From positions 27,398,842 through 27,462,841 of the forward strand of contig CM019822.1 in assembly GCA_009763385.1 (NCBI GenBank): DNA of 64,000 nucleotides, read 5' to 3'. A program made the position numbers and the translations under genes. Of the stretch, positions 57,601-64,000 are shown piece after piece. Source of the DNA: Coix lacryma-jobi var. lacryma-jobi (Eukaryota > Streptophyta > Magnoliopsida > Poales > Poaceae). The notes under the pieces were generated by a model, which saw only the letters and a list, made by a program, of their open reading frames with translations, was not told the origin of the DNA and did not search any database. Within the stretch, counting starts at the first letter, position 1. Every line of letters begins with the position of its first letter.

Positions 57601-60063
57601 CCTTCAAGAGTTGTTAACTTTTTTAGCATCTTAACAACTTCAAATAAAAAACTCAGAACTAGAAATAGAAAGTTGTAGATCTCCTTAAGATCTACACTTT
57701 TCATATAAAAATTATCTTCATTTGATTTTGTAAAAAAATGAATTTTCTAAGACATATTAATCATTTTAAACCATAATTTTTTGTATGAAATCAAATGAAT
57801 ACAATATTTTAATGGGAGTTGTAGATCTCGAGAAGATTTATAACTTTCTAATTCTAAGTTTTTTTCATTTAAAGTCCTTAAGATGCTAAAAAAAACTAAT
57901 AGCCTATTTACACTTGAGTGTATTTTTTTTTTACTTTTCACACTGACTGTTTAACATCGTTAGAGCAAAATCTGACGAAAGCGGCATGAACAACAACAAA
58001 ATTTTATCATGATGGTACATGTGATCGCTCAAACATTTTAGTGGTGTAAAGGCAATTGTCATCTTTTATAATATCATACGAGTAAACTCCTGAACATGAA
58101 GTATGTCGTGGCTATGTTTTTTATAATATAATATTGTGGCTGATTTTTTTTATAGGGACATCAGCTTTTTGTGAGATGAAAGATATTTTTTATCAATTGA
58201 TACTCTAGATCTGTTATCTGCTATCCATGTGTGTTTTTTTGACAAAATCTAAATTACAGTTGTGGTCTTTTGGAGACTAAGCACTGAGAAACTGCATAAT
58301 GTGTTTCTACAGGTTGTCATATACTATATATGTGTACTCTCTTTATCAAGATATCTATTTTATTGATAGCCATTTTGTTAGGCTTTACTAATGATTGATC
58401 ATTATTTTCCAATAATATTTGGACCAGAAAGGAATATTTCTTCCACCGTGATCATGTATCCGCTATAAAATCCCACAACAACGCGCTAGGTATCATCAAG
58501 TTAGTAAAATATGTTGAGTATCTAACAAACTTTTAACTATGTATGATGTGTCTCAACACACTCAAAAAATGTGCACGAAATTAAGATGTACATGATTCCT
58601 TTAATACTGCTATTGCATGTCTTCCATAGGACAAATGTTTAATTAAGTTATTTATGTTAAACTCTAAATATGTTCTATGCATTTTGTGATTTTAGAGGTG
58701 GTTGATAAACCTTATGTTGTGAATAATATGCCAAGGAACTCAAATGACAGAGGTAATTAATTGATCCTTCTTTTTTTCTTCCTACTGCACATAGTATAAT
58801 TAGGAGAATTGACTAATTTAATGTAACCTATTTTTAGATGTTGCTCTTGCAAAGGTGGAAATAGAGAAGAGGAACTCTTTGATTAAAGCATGGGAAGGGA
58901 ATGAGAAAGCAAAAGCAGATAACAAGTATGTTGCCAAGTTGTATTCTCCAGTTTCTCACATAGCTATTCAGTTTTGCGCTAGCCAACAATTATCAGTTTT
59001 CATGAGTACCTTTTTTTCTTCAGTTATTTCTATGATCAAAATTATTCTGCAAACATCTAAAAATATTAACATTCTAAGAAAATACTACTATATTTTTTCA
59101 TTGATGTACCTAAACCCTGGATCTTTGAGACTCGGTGATTCACCATGTTTAATCCAGCAAGTAGGTATTGAGGAAAAAAACATACTAGCGAGCATGAGCA
59201 GAAACATATGATGGACATGACTTCATGTTGTTGCATGATTTCATTAGAAAATGTGTGTGTCTAGTAATAAAATAAATCACAAAAGTATGACTAATCAACT
59301 TTATCCTTATGTCACAGAGCTGCTAAGAAACAATCAGTTATTCTTTCATGGGAGAACACAAAGAAGGCAATCGTAGAAGCTCAACTTAAAAAGAAGGAAG
59401 TAAGTTTGATGTTTTCATTTTTCTTGTTATCACAGTTTTAAAGAATAATTATACTATCTTATTCATAACTCCCTCTGATTACAAATGTAAGTCATTTAAA
59501 ACATCAAACTATTCCATATGATGAATCATAAACCACACATTCCAAAGCATGACATTTTATCGCAAAGTATACTATTATAAATATTATACTTTTAGTTGCA
59601 TTTATTGTAAAATATACTATAATAATTAAAGAAGTTTGATAGACTATAATTCTAAAACAATAGCAAACAACATGAGTACTACAAATTAGCGATAAGGTCT
59701 TGAAAATGTTTGTTTTGACATAATGGTTTAATTTTTAGTATTGATGTCTAGTTGCTTTTGAGAAAATAAATATATTGATAGATAAGAATATATGGCATGT
59801 GAATATATGATCGTTTTTTTAAATGAAAAGAAAACATGTAACCTATTGGAGCTAATTTTCAGGAGGAACTAGAGAAGAAAAAGGCTGAATATATTGAGAA
59901 GATAAAAAACAAGAATGCAGACATCCATAGGCAGGCTGAGGAAAAGAGAGCGATTATTATGGCCCAACATGGTGAAGAAGTTCTCAAGGCTGAGGAGATG
60001 ACAGCTAAATGTCGTGCCACCGGGGTAGCTCCAAAAAAGTTGTTTGGGTGCTTTGGAGCATAG
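54691..60063 (+). CDS. Remorin
   Basis: Exons 54691-54829, 58696-58752, 58838-58925, 59318-59399 and 59863-60063 give 188 residues with GT-AG introns. The N-terminal region (MAAEGPKEAEVEAAPAPAAE, SKAIVVVD) is the Ala/Pro/Glu-rich disordered remorin_N-type segment. The conserved C-terminal domain starts near residue 66 (DVALAKVEIEKRNSLIKAWE) and forms a long coiled coil (KKAIVEAQLKKKEEELEKKK, AEYIEKIKNKNADIHRQAEE). It ends ATGVAPKKLFGCFGA, the membrane-anchoring tail with its conserved KLFGCF and acylatable Cys. Remorins scaffold nanodomains on the inner plasma-membrane leaflet and at plasmodesmata and affect immunity and symbiosis. The 3866-base first intron is unusually large and full of transposon relics. 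Confidence 0.95.
54922..55228. mobile_element. MULE-type MITE with GGCGTCATG palindromes
   Basis: A 9-base direct repeat CAAGCAAGT (54913-54921 and 55229-55237) flanks a 307-bp element, as expected for a Mutator-like target duplication. The arms (about 95 bases each, e.g. TTTTAGCTCTTTCTTGAAAT versus TTTTAGCTCTTTCTTAAAAT) are inverted repeats. The centre holds four GGCGTCATG blocks, each facing a CATGACGCC-type partner (one degenerate). Non-coding; in remorin intron 1. Confidence 0.85.
55240..56140. other. Remorin intron 1, possible LTR fragment
   Basis: Frames of up to 181 codons occur on the minus strand but lack any family signature. The phrase AACTCTCTCAATGCGGAAGG followed by AAAAACCAC near 55720 looks like sequence I associate with grass copia LTRs. 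No ends were identified. Confidence 0.3.
56150..56510 (-). mobile_element. Relict Sirevirus LTR fragment
   Basis: This stretch aligns by eye with 5170-5510 of the LTR at the window start: shared phrases include CACTTGATAACCATA versus CAACTTGATAACCATA, CTAAATACAC, ACACCCTCTATGG, TTGAGTGC, TATACCTTTGCCTTGA-like and TCATCAATTATCCAAAAC. The order and orientation are the same. It is truncated at both ends and diverged, so an old remnant of a related family. Confidence 0.7.
57460..58070. mobile_element. Long foldback (inverted-repeat) element in remorin intron 1
   Basis: Left-arm phrases such as CTCTAACGGTGTGAAACGGC reappear reverse-complemented on the right (CTCTAACGATGTTAAACAGT when reversed). 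The inner arms AGTTGTAGATCTCCTTAAGA and, reversed, AGTTATAAATCTTCTCGAGA also pair. The core is AT-rich and non-coding. Ends and target duplication were not resolved. Confidence 0.6.
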
Positions 60064-60677
60064 GAAGGTTTGAATTTATGCTTACCCATTTGTGTACTAA
60101 AATGTCATGGTACAACTTTATCAGCAGCTTGTGTAGTTGCTACCCTTGTTAATTGTTTGTATAGTCTACTATTCATGGTGCACAAATGATACTATTGGTA
60201 CATAGTCATGTTGTGATCGACCAAAATGATAACCATATAAAAGTGCATGTAATACTTTAAAAAGTTCCCTATTGACAAGGCATATGTTTTGTAAAATCTA
60301 TTATTCGATGTAATTCACCCTTTTCTTAATTTCCAAGTTCAAAGCTACAACTACTACTCCTAGTATTACTACTACACTGATGACGACAACAATGATGATG
60401 ATGAGGAAGTAGAGTAGGAGCATGAGAAAGAAGAGGAGGAAAAAGAATGTAATAAGCAGGAATATGAAAAAGAAGATGAAAAAGAGGGAGTGAAAGTGGA
60501 AAAGAAAAGGGGGAGGCAGAAAAAGAATAAGAGGAGGTGAATAGGCTCCACTTCAAAATTCTGCAATTCAAAAAAAAATTACACAAAAATTTGCAAAAAT
60601 TGGCCTAACTGGTTTTGCATGAAAATATACAAATAAAGTTAGAACTCCCTTAAACTAGTTCTATAAAACTTAGTGTC
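60064..60677. other. 3' flank of remorin
   Basis: Probable 3' UTR to about 60300. A purine-rich GAAGAGGAGGAAAAAG-type low-complexity tract lies at about 60380-60540; frames through it on the other strand are only Ser/Phe/Leu runs and are spurious. Confidence 0.5.
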
Positions 60678-62024
60678 TGTTGGTATTTCTTATGTTCATA
60701 AATAAATCCGCAAACACACAACCATTATAGCACTTCACCGGGAGCGCTCTTTTTAGATATCGTATTAATTTTAGGGAAGCAATGGTTCAAGAATATTGAT
60801 TACTAACAAGGATGTCTCTAATAACTAACTTAGCAACTAAACTAAAGTAGGGAATAAGTCTAAATATAAGAGGTATGCATTAATGACACACATGGGATAA
60901 GTCCATAACATGATAATGGGTGAGGCAGATTCCTATGATAGAGCTATGGCAATACCCTATCGTGATGACATACATACTTAGCATTAGCAAAATATTAACT
61001 CTATCTTGATGCATAAGAGTGACATTACTGAGGAAGAGCAAGAACAGAGCATGGTTGCTTCCATCACTACTGGGTCCTACTTGGCCTACAAATGGAAGGT
61101 GGACTACAAAGTACTCAACGACATTGTTACCCTCGCAATCTACCACTGATTCGGAATGTAGGGTGTGTCTGCTTGCAAACAATGTATAAGCACCATGCTT
61201 ACAAATGGTCGGACACTCAACCCAATCGATTAAAGCTAGGTCAAATGTTATACGATCATATGCATGGATATAAAGATAACTTTGACTACTCCAAGGATAT
61301 AAGAAAAGTGTAACATAACCATGTAGATATGATATACGAATGAAGTCTCATAAGATATGAAAGTGAAGATACAAGGGATTTATGAGCCTCCGAGACTAGA
61401 TCCTGAACTTGAGAATGAGCTCAACTTATCCCAAACTCCTGAGCTTCCAATCTATTACATTGGAGTTCAAAACTTATCCCTCTTCGGTGTTGATCCTCTC
61501 AAAGGATGGATTGAATGTGTATGAAGATGGAGGATGCCCCTATAGAGAAGGTGTGGGGATCCTTTTATAGGGGGCACCAAACATCCTATGGTCCAATGAA
61601 TATGTGGCAACGCTCTAGCTGGGCTCTCGATTCGAACCGACCTTGATACATGGTGAAGATTAATCCTTAGAGGGTGTGGAGCGCTAACCTTTGAGGCAGA
61701 TGTTGTGTCGTGGGATAGGGAGGTTGGTCAGCCTACATGTTGGACTGGTCGGCCCCACCTAAGCCTTGTTCGGCTTGCTTTGTGGTGGTTTCTCTTTCGA
61801 TGATGGATTAGGGGTTCTTCAAGTCGATTTCATCGTGGATGATCATGATTTGCTCTGACAAGGAGGTTCACTTAGGTCGTGTTCTAAATAAACCCCCTTG
61901 AAAAAATAGATTCACCAATGCTTGTGAAATTTGTCAGTTTAAACCCTAGACCTATGTTGGTGATCATATTCATTCATTTATACAAGTTATATTGATAGTT
62001 TATGATGAGCATTAACTACCATCA
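60678..62024 (-). mobile_element. LTR of a minus-strand, probably Ty3/gypsy-type element
   Basis: On the plus strand the block starts TGTTGGTATTTC and ends AACTACCATCA, giving inverted ends TGTTGGTA/TACCATCA. Immediately outside its right end the minus strand reads AGGTTAAGTTTGAGGGAGTT (62026-62043), preceded by GCTTTGCTCAGGGACGAATA, a polypurine-tract context recalled from gypsy elements of grasses. So this would be the 3' LTR with internal sequence to the right. The partner LTR and target duplication were not found. No coding domain was recognised. Confidence 0.55.
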
Positions 62025-63100
62025 GCAAACTCCCTCAAACTTAACCTTTATTCGTCCCTGAGCAAAGCTAAACTCAGCAATGGATCGGAAGTTGCATCAC
62101 AATGTTTTTACTCCTCAAATGTACACATGCATTCAATCAAAATTCTCCTTCGGATTTAGAATAAATTGATTTGACCATCAAACTTACCCATATTACCTTC
62201 AACTTTGATTGGGCTTCTTAGCCTAACTTGGGTCTTCAAATTGAAAGATATAATGATCAAGTCAAGCACTTTGCCTTAAATTCTTTATTCCACCATTATT
62301 CTAGAGTTTTTATAAGTTTTCAAAGTAAAACTCATATATTTCATTCTATGATACTCTCAAGTCTCTCTGATATTTTTGGATCCTCACCAAGGCATAAGAT
62401 GTGTGCCTTTTTCTTTATGCATCTAAAAAAAGCTTATGTTGAGTTCATAGGTAGGGAGAAAGCATGTACATACTTGCAATGTATATATTGTAAAGTCAAA
62501 CCTCGAATCCAAAAAGAAATAAATTATACAACCAAATCAAGATATGCATGTGTGTGGATATGGGTGGTGGATATGGTGGAAAATTAATTCTATTTTGCTC
62601 CTTGAAAACATATCTCTCTTTTGAAACTTGGAAACATTTTCGTGAGAACAGGGACAATCTTCATTTTTTAGGCGGTCATCTTTGTACCATTGTTTTCAAT
62701 ATTTTGGGCATATTTGTGTCCATTTTTTCCTTCTTATCATACTTTTGTAGAGCCCCATACCTCTCTTTGTAACGAAATTATTATAAGCCAGATAACAAGA
62801 ACTTGGAGCATTTATTTTGCAGTGAAATTCTAATTGACTGTTTTTGCCTACTCAATGTAGGAATAGAACATTTTTAGGTGGAACTAAACAAAAGACATGT
62901 TTTTGCGTCTACTCCCAGTACAGGAGTAGTGTATATAGAGGTAGTGTGTATGTGATCTTGATTTTAAGAGCAAACTAATCATAAGGGTCATCAAAGGTTG
63001 ACTAATAACCTCAATGAAAAAGCAAGCAATATATATGTGAAATGTTTTTCTAGTCTAACAACATGTATGGTCGGGTAGGAACTCAAACTTTATCATATAG
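62025..63100 (-). mobile_element. Internal non-coding remnant next to the gypsy-like LTR
   Basis: Continuation beyond the polypurine tract with no protein domain in any frame. The right limit is unknown. Confidence 0.35.
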
Positions 63101-64000
63101 GAACTCATCATGTCCAATTTTTTCACTACAACACAAACACCCCTATAGGAACGCATAGCTTACAACAGAAATCCGCAGCGTTGCAGACCCTTCTGCTAAC
63201 ATGTGGCACGGTCAAATTGACCAACTATCCCACGTAACCACGTCCGAGAAAAACGAGGACCTTTCCATTCAACTTCCGATAATTATCCCTTCTTTCCGCA
63301 TTATTCATCCTGCCTGCCCTCTCGTTTATTTATTTCCTAAACAGAATAATCTTATAATCTATTTCTTATCCCCCACGCTGGAGCAGAGTAGATCGACGGA
63401 GGTTTCTTATCTCCCCACGCCGTAGTAGAGTAGATCAACGGACGCACTACATGGAATTGCGATGTCACTGCCGTAATTACGCCCTTCAGAGATCCATCTC
63501 TATCTTCCCGTCAGGTCAATCCCAATGGGATATTAATGGTAGTTTCTATCCCTATTAATTATCCTGTCACGTAAGCAAGAAACTGACATGACGGACTAAT
63601 TAATGAAGAAAGAGAGAAAAATAGAAGAAACCGTTTCTTAGAAAAGAAACCACGTCTACTCATGAAACGAGGCAGATAGAAACCGTAGATTTAGCGTTGG
63701 GAAGAAACGAGTAGTTTCTATGCATGTCGGGCCCGCGATGGGCGCACTCGCTGCCATCGTCGCGCGGTTGCGCTCGCCGTCGTGCTGGCCGCTCCATTGT
63801 CGCCGCCACGAAGCCACGCAGGTCGTGCTTGCCGCCACCGCACAGGACGCAGGCCACGCCTTCGTCCTCCTCCATCGCGCAGGTTGCGCTTGCTGTCGTG
63901 CGGGCCGCTCCACTGCACAGGCCACGCCGTCGCTGTCGCGCTTGCCGTCCTGCAAGCCACGCCGCCGCCGCCCAGACCGCCGCCGTACGTGCAGGCCCCA
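63101..64000. other. Window end, no supported gene
   Basis: From about 63720 the sequence becomes strongly GC-rich, with overlapping minus-strand frames of 71-99 codons made of repeated ARPAW/RHDG-like phrases from a CGCAGG.TGCGCTTGC repeat. This could be part of a gene or repeat continuing beyond the edge; nothing can be assigned. Confidence 0.35.

Noticed and set aside
60326..60586. Ser/Phe/Leu-rich minus-strand frames
   Set aside because: Antisense of a purine-rich low-complexity tract.
63656..63960. GC-rich overlapping minus-strand frames at the window end
   Set aside because: Low-complexity repeats with no recognisable domain; insufficient context.

Overview
This is a stretch of nuclear DNA from a grass, probably Panicoideae-like. 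It holds intron-rich plant genes spaced by nested transposable elements: Sirevirus-type Ty1/copia elements, Helitrons, Stowaway and other MITEs, and a LINE. No bacterial, organellar or viral gene was seen. All exon structures were built by eye from open frames, splice signals and recognised protein motifs. In every multi-exon model the exon lengths sum to a whole number of codons.

Layout. 1-5524: 5' part of a minus-strand Sirevirus (LTR, primer site, gag, start of pol). 5525-8304: probable long LTR fragment into which it inserted. 8305-14673: repeat-rich, with a degraded Helitron and several MITEs. 14674-17821 (+): VAP27-like ER membrane-contact protein, 8 exons. 19229-22042 (+): last two exons of an S-adenosylmethionine-carrier-like gene, frameshifted, with an ORF1-only LINE in the intron. 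23247-29837: complete gag-only Sirevirus-like element with near-identical LTRs. 30318-34877 (-): GT90 / rumi-like O-glycosyltransferase, 7 exons. 36370-37602: well-formed non-autonomous Helitron. 38503-46363 (+): SHOC1/ZIP2 meiotic crossover protein, 10 exons. 47570-48298 (+): proline/glutamine-rich protein of unknown function. 49151-49364 (-): two tandem tRNA-Pro(UGG) genes. 50370-52214 (+): cytochrome b561, 4 exons. 54691-60063 (+): remorin, 5 exons, with a 3.9-kb first intron full of inverted-repeat elements. 60678-62024: LTR of a minus-strand element, probably Ty3/gypsy, followed by repeat-like DNA to the window end.

The genes do not form one pathway; they are independent plant housekeeping, meiotic and membrane genes. 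From memory, unverified, the SHOC1, cytochrome b561 and remorin neighbourhood recalls the long arm of rice chromosome 2.

Most of the unusual biology is in the mobile DNA. Two unrelated retroelements each retain only a CCHC nucleic-acid-binding protein and no reverse transcriptase. Two Sirevirus-type LTRs carry dense arrays of different short palindromic units directly upstream of their TATA boxes. Two Helitrons share a strong hairpin just inside the 5' end. I did not find a clearly new biological system.
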